Source: Protonemura montana (Eukaryota; Arthropoda; Insecta; Plecoptera; Nemouridae). From it: a DNA stretch of 64,000 nt. Below the pieces are notes generated by a model that had not been told where the DNA came from, made no database searches, and was given only the letters and a program-made list of their open reading frames with translations. This document shows positions 47,101 through 60,100 of this stretch, piece by piece (positions within the stretch are counted from its first letter, which is position 1; the number at the start of each line of letters is the position of its first letter). The stretch spans positions 5,642,001 to 5,706,000 of the forward strand of contig OX387605.1 of the NCBI GenBank assembly GCA_947568835.1, written 5' to 3'. Position numbers and translations under genes: made by a program.

Positions 47101-49700
47101 CCACCTAAAGGGCCTTCCGGTGGTCCCGAATCGAGCATCCCACCCTTTCTCGTGGCTGTCAGACCAAAAACAACATACCTCCCGGTACATTGGCTCAACC
47201 CTAATGCATTTTCGATGGTCAATCTAATTTAAATTGGCGTCAACAAACAGCGTCACAGAGTACGGTGAAAGAGGCAAAAGAACTGGTGATTTTTCTTTGT
47301 CGTTGGCTGCCATGGATTACCGATACAAGCCATTGGCTTGAGCACGTCGCAAGGCGTATGCAAAAACACGATTAAACTACAGTGAAGATAAATAATAGCA
47401 TTTTGTTTTTGTGTGATTGTGAGGTGATTCTTGTTCGTGGTCAGGACGGGGCAAATTGGTGAGTATTCAGATTTCCGACGGAGCGATTTGTGGCAGGCGC
47501 ACCAAAATAGGCACCGCGTTGAAATCGAAAATCACGAGAAAATTTGTTTCTTCCATTACTTAGATGCTTTATATATTATATTTTGATTACCAACTCATTA
47601 AGAGTAGGTTTGCCGGGTCTTGGGAAACTAATCATAATAACCGTTCGATACTAATGGCGAAATTCTCGCCAAAAACGACAAAATCGACGACAAGATTTGT
47701 CCGAGGGAATTGTTCTGATTTCGGTGCAAGACAAAAGTGTCTGCAGCACAAAAGTACTTAACATTCATGCCGATTGGCTCGACCCGTCGCAACCAAACGG
47801 TGTTGCACACCAATTTCGCTGGGCACCGATGTCGATCGTTTCATTTCGGCTGCCGCGATGCAGATTAGGCAGCATTATCATCGGTTTCTCAGCGGTCGAC
47901 CTTCCATCTGATGTCGTGGGAACTGTCGATCAGTGACGTCTATAGTGGTGGTCATGATTCATGATTCGATCATGAACATCGCGGTGAACGTCGTTCCGTA
48001 TTTGAACTGGCCGGCTCGACTCGAAATGTCCGATAAGTTACGCTACCTCATTTTTGTGTACACGAAGGAGTCATGGGTAAAAATGTTAGCCAAACTCTCT
48101 GACGCGCTAGTGTGAACTTGGTAAGAAAAATAAAATTCAGTCACGAATTGTTTGATCGCTACATGAGGCGATTATCCACACTTTTTATCATAACGACGAA
48201 CACTCTGACTAATTTATAAATGGACGCTATAGTGCGTCAATCAATCAATTTCGATAACGAAATTTATCCAACGAAATTTCTTTTCACCCAATTTTAATTT
48301 ATACGATCGTGATTTTATTAGTGTTATTTACTTCCTCATTGTGTGTTTACGCGCTAAAAGCATATCGGTGTTGTCTTCTTCAGTGGCCTACAGTAAGATG
48401 TCACTTGCTGCATGCAACATGCATAGAGATTGTATCGTTTTAAGCTTACATTCTAATCAAGCAGACTAATACGTTCCTATAAGGAAGAAGACATCGACAC
48501 GAGCTCGTGGTCCAGAAGCTGCTCGTCGTTAATGGTGCGTGTGGCCCAATCTTACAATTGGTACACGCTGTGGTACGAAGCACAGTTTTTCACCTACCTT
48601 CAGGGCGCGAAGCAAACAAAGAACGCCAATCTCAAGTAAAATACGCGACCAGAGACCGATCGCTAGAACTCAGCTCGGCTATATACGCAACTTTTTCTTG
48701 CGTTAATTGGGCAGGAAATGAATACGCTTGGGACAGAGAAAAACTGTGATAGGCCACGAGAAAATGTGGTCGGGCCAGGCCACTTCTCTAGATCTTCGCT
48801 CATCTTATAAAATACTGATTTAAATACTATTTTTGTGACTAAGCGTGCAGAAGAGGAACCAGAAATGAGTGAAGTGCTTCCTATTTTGGACACAAATTAG
48901 CCTACTTAAGGCAAGATTGTATGATATGGTATAAACAAATGAATAAATATATGATAAATAACATTTCAGAGATTTCAATCAAATGAGGTCGCCTTAGCCC
49001 ACTCGAATATTAATTACACAAATGGTACCCATCGTAGTTTTATACTTATTTCTATCTGGCTTTTCTGCAACAAGTGAAAAGCCAGTGAAAATTACTTTCC
49101 GCCTACGAGTTTCAATCTACCTGTATTGCTAGAAAGATCTTTCTAATGTCACTCTCTTAGTATTGAATGCACTGCAATATTGAATAGTATTGCAGTACTG
49201 AATTTATTGAGAGTCGTCGGAGTTGATTGCGTGTACGCATGGTGCGAGGCGGACAGGTGTCTGCCGAGACCGGGACGCGTGAAAGTGCGTTTCGCACGAG
49301 CACCTTTACACCACAACACCACCACGCATCTCCTGGCCACTCGCCGCCGCGTATTGCCCCAAAGCGCCAGGTGCCAGGAGGCGACGTCTGGAGGACGCGA
49401 CCGACGCATGCAGTTCGACGCCGAATCGGCGCAACATTTTAAATCAGAGTAGGTAGTGGGGAGAGTGGTTTACCCGCGTACTTAAGATGTTGATTTCAAG
49501 TTTAATTTTAACCGAGCATTCGTGAGGGCATGATATTTTTAAAAATCAATTATTCTGGGCGATAAACATTCGATTAGCGAAAAAATTTGTGTAGGGCATA
49601 TTTACAGATTATTCTTTTTTTATTAAGAAATTCGTATCATTACATAAATTATACGCCCATTATCGACTCGCTTATAAACCTCTTGACAGCATGGATTTGT
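41101..49700. other. Non-coding upstream desert of Oaz, first part
   Basis: AT-rich sequence with many ORFs below 110 codons, none with recognisable family features or linked splice sites. A GC-rich block at 44330-44530 is open in several frames at once, which is typical of composition rather than coding. A short hairpin-forming repeat is at 45196-45249. A GC-rich block lies at 49215-49430. By position this region could hold distal Oaz enhancers (inference). Confidence 0.5.
45196..45249 (+). repeat. Short inverted repeat / hairpin
   Basis: TGCACTTCGGTTGCA at 45196-45210 pairs with TGCATCCGAAAGTGCA at 45234-45249 over about 15 positions with one bulge and one mismatch, leaving a loop of about 23 bases. 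The words GTGCACTC and GAGTGCATC near 45120-45142 repeat the same theme. The size is at the low end for a microRNA precursor. A folded relic of a repeat is equally likely. Confidence 0.4.
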
Positions 49701-49704
49701 GGAG

Positions 49705-49925
49705 GAAGCTGTGGTACGCATTGTACCAAGGGACGTTAAGCCGGTGGTCTCCTTGGTACTCTTCGACCAGAATAGGCCATGTACCAGCACTGATTTTCCA
49801 CTCCTTCGTTCTAGGTTAGGTTCATAATCATCCTCATCATCACCCACTCATTCCCCGACACCATTAGACCAGTGCCACAGGGCCCGTTGTCGAAACAGTG
49901 CGTCGTTAAACACAATAATCTATCA
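49705..49925 (+). mobile_element. Second copy of the 5S-derived SINE body and tail (head missing)
   Basis: Matches the element at 8.2-8.6 kb over its body and tail: GGGACGTTAAGCCGGTGGTC, CCTTGGTACTCTTCG, CTAGGTTAGGTTCAT, CACAGGGCCCGTTGTC and GCGTCGTTAAACACA in the same order and spacing. The 5S-like head is absent, so the copy is 5'-truncated. It lies about 9.4 kb upstream of the Oaz start on the strand opposite to Oaz. Confidence 0.75.
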
Positions 49926-50789
49926 ATCGACGCGCGCTAGAAAATATAAATGTAAAAATATATATATTTACAGTATGTCCTTAGCTTAATGATAGGCTCT
50001 GATTTTGAACCAAGTTACGGAGAGATTTTAGACATTTCAGTACAAGGTATGGAATGTTAACAGGAAGGTAGATATGATATGAAGGTGGCGTTTTAAAAAG
50101 ACGGACAGTTTCCGGAGAGTAAAACGACGGAGAGCTCCGTAAATCGCCGGACAACGCCGAAAGCTACCAGGGAAGCAGGACGTGAAGAAGTCACGGAAAA
50201 TACCAAACAGAAAAGCGGAAAATATCTACAGTATGAAAGAAAACAGAGTTTCACTTGGTTAATTTATGAGGAAAGCATATAACTAACAATTTTTGATGCG
50301 GAGGGGGTTTCGGGAACTGAGCCGAGAGTAAAATCTCTACTCACCGACATTTACAAATCTAGTCCCAATCATTCGATTTCTAATCTCTTTGAGTACATCA
50401 ATTAAAGTCATGCCCAACAGCGCACATCAATATATCGCTACATGAGCTGGGAGTGCTGTGAGCATAGCAAATCACTTTTCTAAACCCATCAACACCAAAC
50501 CATCCGACAAACCGCGAGCATCGAACAAATCGTGCAAACTTAGAACCTTGCTAATCCCATGTATATGAGCGAAGCGAAGAGGAGGCTGCGGTCGGCTGGC
50601 AATACAAGTAGAAACGAAGAATATTTCTTGACAGCTTCGGTCGTCTCGTATGTACCGATAGATGGGGACGCTCAGAGGGTCATCGATCGAGCCGGTCACG
50701 TGACCCTGTATCAATCACAACGATCATAGAATTCGAGGCACGCGCCTATTTCGATACCCATCCGAGTATGTGCTCTGTGGCCCCCCGCA

Positions 50790-50845
50790 GCGTCTAGCAC
50801 AGAGGGTAGCGCACGGGGTTTCGACCCCAGGACTTTAGTACAAGC
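50790..50845 (+). pseudogene. Truncated tRNA-like scrap
   Basis: TAGCACAGAGGGTAGCGC resembles an A box and D arm. It is followed almost directly by GGGGTTTCGACCCC, which resembles a B box and T arm. The anticodon arm is missing, so this cannot be a working tRNA; it may be the head of a tRNA-derived retroposon. Confidence 0.35.
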
Positions 50846-53800
50846 ATCACGCATGTCTCAGCACGGTTTCTACACGTGTGACAAGTTTGACAGGAACCTG
50901 TTGCAAATCTGCGATGTGATCTGATGCTGTCTTTGTTTGGTTGAGATGGAAAGTGGTCTTATTTAGCTAAAGAACATTTCGCTTTTCTACAATGCGATTA
51001 TTATACGCATGTTGATCGGCGTAATTAGGATTGTGAGCAGCATTTAAAATTGTAAGCTTCCTGTCTTGAGCGTTGCGACACGTAAAAACGCTTGCAGCTA
51101 CGCAATTTCTTCGTTACAATATTGTAAGTGGGGATGGGAACTCGCGCAGAAGACATGTTTTTATATTCCATGCTAAGTGCCATTCAATGACTTAATTACC
51201 TGAGCATCTAAAAGGCGAGTAAACGTTTTGAATTAAATGATTACAGCTCTTTTAATTACATTTGTCGACACGACAGGTTTTTAGCCGTGAATATGTCGTC
51301 CGCTTTTTTGTGAACTTGCCCTTTCTCGAAAGATTCCTTCGCTTGGTGCAATTGCGATGTAATGAGGTACATCTTGCGATGCTTACACAGTGAATTCACA
51401 GCAAAATAAATAAATTATCTCAGAGAAAATCTGAAGAAAATATTTATCATCAAATGTTGTTAGTATTTTGTTGTCATGGATCTTTTATTTCAAGTCCCTG
51501 TTTGAAAATCAGTGTCTCATTCTCAAGCTGTAGTCAACTTTCCCAGTCATCTCTTTAATAACTTAATTAGTAACCGCATCATCAAACAATACTCGAATCT
51601 AATCAGATTACAACTCGAGTCGACTACAATGATTGATATCTATAACAAGATCAGCTTCATTTATAGCCGGCCAATGCGATCGCAGCAATTGGCATCTGGC
51701 CTGCCATCGAATGAAGAGCTCAAGCAATGGTATACGGCCCGTGAAAAGACCTAGAGCTAGCTCGGTACAATGACAAAGTGGGAATGTGAAATGGCCTCAG
51801 TGTGTTTGTCCGGTGAATCAAGCCCCTGGGAGGGCGCCCCCGCTGGCCCCGCGATCACGAGTGTGCCCGCCGAGAGCGCGCGGGCGTCGCCGAACCCCCC
51901 AGCGAGCGAGCATCAGCCAGGGAGCCCCTACCGTATCCACAACGGCCAGCCAGAACGAAACCCAGCCGATTTCAAGTCATTCTTTTAGGTGAACGAAGAC
52001 ACGCAATGGATTCCTTACTCTGTGTGGCGAATACTACGTAACGCGCTCAAGATTTTCGGACTATTTTTTTCATTTCATTTATTTGATCAGTGATCGAGTG
52101 AGACGAGATATTTCTTTACTGATTTATTTCCAGTCACGGAAGAGGTGCAAATGGAATTAACTCCTTCCTTGAATGAAACGCCCGCCACGGCATACAGGCG
52201 GGCACCAATGGCCCCGTCGCCGCACGGTTATGCTGTCCTATACATTGTTCCTTTTGTCCGACTACAGGAGCGACGCGGCGCACACAAATATAGAGATGGC
52301 ATTCGAAAATAATTGCTATCCGTCTGCATGAATGAAAACACTTCTTCACCATTTTCAAAACGTGTCGTTGGCACTAAACAGGTGTATGGCGAGTCGCGGT
52401 ACACAGCCGAGCTGTGTCCAATGAGAGTATCATGTTTGCCACTGATCTCATAAATAACCAACTAAAATGAGAGAACCAGAACAAAATAAGGAAAAACACA
52501 ATCAGATCGAAAAAAGGTCTCGGCGTGTAAAAAAGTGTTCTATAATTACAGTTCGTTACGCGTTATTATTCCTAGTTAAATGATAACTCGATAATTCTCT
52601 CGCGAGAAGGAAGTTGTTTCTTTATTAGTCTTCCCACCTCAGTGCACTCCTCACCCTTTCTCTGCACCGGCGCCCCCGTCGCCGCCCCTCTCTGCCAGCC
52701 CCGTCCCCCCCTTGCCGCCGTCCCCAAGAAACCTTCATCTTCCAGTAATTAGGAAAGAAAGATTACGTGCTTTCGCTGCTACGCCTTCAGGAGCCGAGCT
52801 GAAATATTATCTGCATTTGTCTTCCGCAGATAGCGATCTCATGCACAGACTTTTCCTAACTCGTATTAATAAGATTCTCTCATTCCCATAATAATCTTAG
52901 TGTCACGTGATGCCTTCGAGCTATCTTAAAATGTCTTTAACATAATCTCATTATTTTTCATTCAAAACTTTACCGTCCCGGATAGCGGCTAGGTGCATGG
53001 CATTGTGCACGGGGTGGCTCACGCTTCGGAGGGAACCTGGCCACCTCACGTACAAACACCATGTGTAACATTGGATTCCTTCGAAATCTTGCGTTGTCAC
53101 AGTTCCTTTCGCCTGGACGCGGCCGTGCACGAAGGTCGAGACTGAGAGAGAGGGAGAGAGTTAATCCTGCACCTTGCATGTAGTCCTTACTCCTTAGAGC
53201 AGCTGGTCTCGTCTTGTTTCTACACCATCTCACACCTTGACTTGACTTGCCTTGCCTTCGCTCATGCCACCCTCACCTGGACACAAATGACCCCCGCATT
53301 AGGCCAATTACTCGAAGTTCAACAATCGATCTGTTGAAACGAAATGATTTCTGAATATAAATAACATCCTCGATCAAAGATTTATATCTCCAACGCAGAT
53401 GTTCACGGAAGCTCTGGAAGCAAATCACCGACGAACGCAGCTCGTCAGTACATGGCCAGACATGGACATGGACGTGAACAGAACATGGACGTCCATGGTC
53501 AGAACGCGTGAGTTCATTTCGCATCGACGGGACCCTCGGCCCTGCACTAGCCGTGAGAAACTCGACGCATCGAATATATGGATGGTCGGTCATTACGCAC
53601 TTTGAAAGTCTCCCACACCAAATTGCCTGATTCGGGCGCCAGTGACGCTGCGCCGCGGCTCCGAGACGCGCTATAACACGTCACGGGAAAACAATAGAAT
53701 ACACTTAAGCACCGCGCCGAGATTCAGATTAAATTACTGTAAATCTAAAGGCGCACAAGGAAATAGCATCTTAGCGCAAACTGCTGGGCTAAAGGCGTGA

Positions 53801-56467
53801 AATAATCTCACACAGCACCGGCGCGATGTGCTGACAAACCCAAGTAATCATACTGCAGTCGATCTGACAAAAGAAGCCATTAGACTGGTAAGTCATTGGT
53901 TGAGTCTTCAGCTCGTCACATTGCAGTCAACAGACTCCAGATCTCGAAGCATTGTAAAGGAATGATTCCATCACTAGAGATAAAACATCTTCATTTACGT
54001 ATGCGTCACAGCTTATGATGGCAACGCCAAAGAGCAAGTCGTCAATGTTGGGTGCAGGGCGAGGATAAAAGGTGGTAAAGAATGTCTTGTCCATTGAATG
54101 GCACATCGAGGATGGGTGAACCTCTCGAACAGGCCAATAGCTGGTTGGCATAACAATGGGTGAGCCGTAACCAATTCAGATGTCACATTGAACAATAAAC
54201 GTTATTGGTCGAGGGGCTACACTCGGGAGTTTCAATGAGCAGAAGAAAATGTGTCGAAAAGTCACGTCTTGCAGTGAATTCACAAAAGATAACCCTCTCT
54301 AAACTATCAGAAAAAAAACCCCGAGCGGATAAAGAAGCACCTGCATTATTTGAAGGAGTTCTATCTCTCACAAATGCGCTTCCTCTCTTTTGTCTGCCAG
54401 GGTGCTCGCTTCAAAGAGATTTGCATATCATCGGAATCAATCACAAAAACACACGGGGTGAAAACAAACAAAAACTATTCGATCTGGACAAGGGACGGTG
54501 TTACTTTTCCAGTAAATTCCTTCGCACCCCCATTAGGATCGGCTCGAATGTAATTGGCGTGACACGTTACAAGATCCTCATCGAGCACTCCCCATGCGTC
54601 TCGGCTACGGGCACAGAGGCCAGCCTCCAAGGTCCATGGTAACGCCATGACACCAACAGAGGCCGAACCTTCACAACACCTCGTTGGCGTGAAAGGAAAA
54701 AGATAATTGTCATCGAAGAGAATCTAAAGATACGGTCGTCAATGTCGATCTCAAGACTCTCGAGGGCCTCTGGGCGTTGGTGTACGAGATTGGGTGAAGA
54801 AGATACTTCTCAAAGACGCATTATTCGGAAGCCCGGCGGTGATAGACGCAGATTCTCAACGCTTGTCGCCAGCGTTGACATCGCCGAGCAATTAGTCAAC
54901 ATCGCGAGAGTTTGGAAGTGGACTTTGAGGAAAAGTGGCCATGGGGTAAGATAAGACGCTGTGACGAATGGACAAGTACATATAAACAAGAGCGACCACG
55001 AAAGACCACCTCGTGGGTAACTTCACTTTTATCCAGCTGAAGACGCGACGTATTTTACTGGACAATGCGCTGGTTTCTGCTGTCCGGCTCATGGAATCTC
55101 AGGTCCCATGAATCGATCCCCTGATTGACATGTTCAACAGTGTATCGTTGTATTTTGCTTAACAAAGGGCGTAGCAGGGGACTTAAGGACTCTCGGCATG
55201 TAATTGGTCTGCTACGGTGTGTGAAACGCTGTAGGAGATGCAGATGACGCTGCTAGACTTTGACACTGTGGACATGGCTTGGTCGACATCTTTCTATCAA
55301 GTCTGAGGTCTTTGACCATCCCAAGTTTAATTGCTATATATTGTTAAGGATGCGAAACTATCCCACCTTTCGATGATGGCAATAAGTTTTTGCAGTTTAT
55401 AGCTCGTTATAAAGTATAAATCTACTTTGGCATATTTGTCGCTATAAGCCGTTGTATTTTAACAGTGCTGTCGAAAGATCCACAAAGTGACGATGCATTT
55501 TCAAATAGATATCGCCTAATGCATGCGCCATAAGACATGGGGTTATTGATGGTGCAAATGTCATTAATATTGCAACTGGATTTATTTATATTCTACGCCA
55601 TGCTCATCTACTTTGACCTGAAACTTATTTTCTCTCGTGAATCTATCCCCCTGACGGGACAATAATAATTACGGTGCGCTGTAACTCTCCACGGGCTATC
55701 TTAATTAACACAGAACCGCATTGCAATTTACAAGCCTTCTATATCATATAATTGTGTAATTTACCCCAGGACTTTGATCTTGCCCGTGGCGTAGCCGTCG
55801 CCTCTGGGGCATCTCTGGATCTGTCAATGTCGTAGGCCATGCAGGCGTGATCGACGTGCATGGGAGAGGTCATCAGCGTGTCGCGTTCACCGGAAACGCA
55901 CCCGATAGTATGGGGAACGAAATGACCAAACATTCGTTCAAAACACACTCAACGGTCGAACGATTTTAAATAATCGCTACGTGGTTTTCTACTATCAACT
56001 AATTGATAAGGAGTGCACTGGCCAATTGACGTGACCTTTGGGTGCCCCCACGATATCCAACTATATATATCTTGACTAGCACAACTTATCAGCAGGCTAT
56101 TTATTATGATTAACAAACTAATTGGACAGTCCAATGTTTATTTATTAGCCTCATTTACGTTAGAAACTGTTTATACCCAACATATTCTCCCTAGCGATTT
56201 AGGCCTCCGCCGCGTATATGCCGCCATCTTTTATAATTTGTTTGATCACCGCATTCTGGAAGCCCTGGAAGGTAGGTAAACTGGAAGGAGAGGATGAAGG
56301 CGAACTAGAAGAGGAGTGGGGGTGGGGTGGAGGGGGTCTCCTTAGGGAATCCCCAAGCAATCTCGGCCTCTTTCTCCCCAAGCGCCAAGACTCAATTAAA
56401 CTTTAAGATGATATGCATGGGGCTGGTATGGGGGCTGGGGGCCAGAGCCTTACTGCTGTAGCAAGTA

Positions 56468-56497
56468 CGCAAGCAGGCAGGCAGGCGGGCAGGCGAT
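56468..56497 (+). repeat. Tetranucleotide microsatellite (AGGC)n
   Basis: About six units of AGGC with one imperfect unit, inside a G-rich stretch. No functional meaning is inferred. Confidence 0.8.
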
Positions 56498-57100
56498 ATC
56501 TCAAGGGTTACGCTAGCTCAAGAAATTTGCATGCTGCATTATTATATATACCAGCTAGGCAGCCGGCAAGCACTAGGCTGAGGCGAGCAGGCGGCAAGGT
56601 AATGAAGGAAATGTTTCAGTCCCGGTCTCAGGGGGACAGCCCGAGATGTTGTGCGCTTCTTCTTTGCAGCCTGGCCGCGCGCAACGCGGCTTGGGATAGG
56701 TGACTTGAGCGTCTACTTGTGAGCCACTTGAACCGAGTGTATTGCGTCGCGTACCTTCCTGCGAGTGATTGCCGAACAGCGCGGCGCAGGGCAGAACGAG
56801 TCCAAGAAATCTGGACCGATGAGACAACAGCAATTACAATCAAACCTAATTTGCACTAGCCTTTGAGACGGGCAAAAACTTCGCTGCTCGTAGAAAGGAG
56901 CAGACGAATTGTCTATTAACGTTGGGGAATTTGGCGATTTGGTCACAGAATGGGAAAAGCGGTGGCTGTGGATACTAAAACGGCATGCCGTGGTATATAA
57001 AAGCAACAGGTCGAAACAAAGAGGAGGACAAGTGTGGTAGCTACTAAAGGATAGCAATATATTAGTTCGATTTCACGCTCTATCAACGAGTTCCAAGTAT

Positions 57101-60100
57101 TTCGCGTCCTTTCTAACGCCGCGATGGCATCAAAGGCGAGCTGAGAGCACCACCTTCACAACTGAATGATCACGACGACGGCGGCGACGACGGGGCGGAG
57201 GGAAGCGCGCAACAGATCTGATCCGCAAGTAATAAATTCAAAAAGGCAAAGAGACAATTGAAACGCGAGCGGCACGTCGCAAGCGAGCGCGTATCGTTCG
57301 GCTGGTTCGGCACCGGCGCATGTATTTGGTCTGCGGGCACGCGCCACTAGACCGTCATTAGTGTGATGAGCCGGCGGTCGACTGCACACTCCGCACCGGC
57401 CGTGGTCGGGAGGCTGCGCAGCCCGCTTACCGGGTACCCTGCTTGCTGCACCTGTCGCGCGATCTGCACGGACGCCGACGCGGGATCACCGGGCTCCTCC
57501 AGACCGCAGCTCAATCAGGGGACGTTGCGCGTTCGGTGGCCGTGACTGCTATGATGTTTGACGACGCAGTATGCGCTGAGACGTGGATTATCGCGTCGAT
57601 GAGCGTGATCGGCGGTGATGAAGGTGCAGGTGTGAGATGATTAAGGGTAATGAAGAGTCGCCACCCGTGACGCTGGAGCAGATTGTTTTTGGGTTTAGTT
57701 AGATAGAAGATTGGATGTCTCAGGGGTCAGTTGAAGAAATGAGAGAGGGTCAAAACACTTCGTGGCTGATTTTCACTGTGAACAATATAGGAGCTGGCCA
57801 AGAATCACGGATTTGTGATGGTGCTTGCCAGGAAACTCCCACACCTTGCCTAGTGCGTTGGAATTTTTGCGATTATTGAGATACACTTATAAGCGAGAAT
57901 AGGAGAGATGATAAAGACGCGAAGGCGAAAGGCATATGAAAATTCGACGGTCGTGTCTGGTGGCACAGGAACTAGCCTCTGGGATTTGTCTGTGGAGGCC
58001 GAAGGAAGTGGCGGTCGTCCAGATCTCAAGGGGCTAATGTAAGGGCGTCGGAAGTTGGAGGAAGGCTCAGCTGGTGGCGACGCAAACACAAGACGAAGTT
58101 TGAGCCAAGGAAGTCGACGTCGATGACGCTGGGACTTGATTTCCCGAGCCGATCGTTTTGTTCTGGTTAACACAGGTGATAAAACGATAAGTGCTGGGAC
58201 ATTTTCTATGAAGCTGGAAATATGGGTCAGGCAAGTTAATTTAGGTCAGAGGTTATGTGTAATTTGCGTCTGAAACAATTAGAGGACAAAATTAAAATGT
58301 TTAAGGTTTCTCTTGCCATTTTTGTTCTCGTATTTCTAGACAAGTTCAAAGGCAAGCTGAAATCAGCTAACATGAAACTCGACCATTCTTATCTCAAATT
58401 AATTTTGAAGTACGGTCGCATGGCGCACAACAATTGTCTACATACGCCATTATTAACTCCAGGACGCGTGTCCTGATCATTTGAGTCCCAAAAAGTACGG
58501 AGCCAGAACCGATTGCTCCAATTATTACAAAGCAATATACAAACAATATGTCACAACCATCATTCGGTAGTTCGGCTGGACGCGGCGACCTGCGTAGTTT
58601 GGACTCCACAGAGCGTGCAATTTTCCGTTACAATAATTTGTGACCCAAGACACGGCGTCAATATCTCGCGGTTTCTGATTTTCGAATGCACCGAGCCGAA
58701 AATCTTCTCTTTGATTACACTTCACAGAGCAGATAAATGCCCAAAGACGCTTGACAAATAATTTGATCGAACTGTGCCCCACAGACTTCCTCAATCCGCG
58801 TGCAATGCAAATCGCATAAGAAAAAAACTCTATCGTCACAGATTATACAACCCACCAGAACGGTATTAACATTTATGAGGAAGTGGTCGTACAGCTTCCA
58901 CGGTGGTTTCTTACACCCCCACACCAGCTGAATAGAACTTTGAAAACAAAGACGCAGGACACATTCCATGGCAGTCAAAGAAAGAATTAACCCTCTAGGA
59001 ACTCTGTTAACGGGCTTCGTGCTCTAGAGTAAAACAAAGCCTGCTGTTTCCTTACATGATTTTAATACCCGCGTAGTGGAATATAATAGAAGATCACATT
59101 GGAACTTAATATAAGACGCGAGGCCAGCTCCTTCCGGTGGTCTGGACATTCTAAAGGAGCTCGACGACGTTTCCGGTCAGGCTCTCCGGCCATAGCATTT
59201 CCGTGTAAAGGGGTACTTGCTTCAATTGTCAAGACAATAGGATGGTGAATGCTGATGCCTTAACGACGCCTCTATCTCCAGAATTTCGCCCCAGAATTGA
59301 GCAAGGAAACAGTTGACCACTTTACGCAATGTTTACTCTAGACTTTATATGCTTCAGGGATGCATGGCCATTTCGGCATTGTTGTCCTCGTGCAAACAAA
59401 GACGCTGGCATTAACGCTGTTTAATTACTTTATGACTATTAATAAGACATAGAAGAGTTACCCCTTGAAATCCCCTTCATGCATTTTCTCCCTAACTGTC
59501 CCTGTCCCTGGAAATCGTCTCGACCCCCGACCCCACCCAACCCCACTCCCACCGCACACACAATACCTTAGGCTACACTTTGATTAGCTTAGGCAGTGCC
59601 AATAGATTATTGAAACGGGATTTTCGAGGTAATGTAAATATGAGACAAGTAAATGAATGTGTGGTAAATTTATTCATATTGGCAACAGACATTCGTTTAA
59701 ATATTTGAAGTGATTTACAAATACTTCTTACCTACTTAATTAGCAACTATAAAAGAAACAGCTCTCGTGCTACGCAGCTTTAGGGTCTCGTAAGCTTGAG
59801 GTGCTTGTTGCTACAACCACATAGATATATTTTTACTCCAAAAAAGAAACAATAAATCTGCAAATTATTCGAAACAAACAATTGAGTTGACATTCGACGC
59901 CGACATGTGATATAAAATGCATGGTACGATCTACGAGACAAGGGAGACACTAAATGAAAACAAAAGGGTAATCTTAGGAAGCGCGTCGACGAATGGTGGG
60001 TAAAAAGCGAATTAAAGAGAAGACGGTAGATGTATATGGGGTCGGGTGGCTGCAGGAGGAGGAGGCGGGGGGGCCGGGGGCTCCAGTTCAATTGGCATGG

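Larger units (their letters stand above)
49926..57100. other. Non-coding upstream desert, middle part
   Basis: No gene recognised. It contains a tRNA-like scrap at 50.8 kb and a small CpG-rich block at 51800-51960 where two plus-strand frames are open together. An (AGGC)n microsatellite lies at 56470-56495. A pyrimidine-rich block rich in CCCC lies at 52660-52730. Confidence 0.5.
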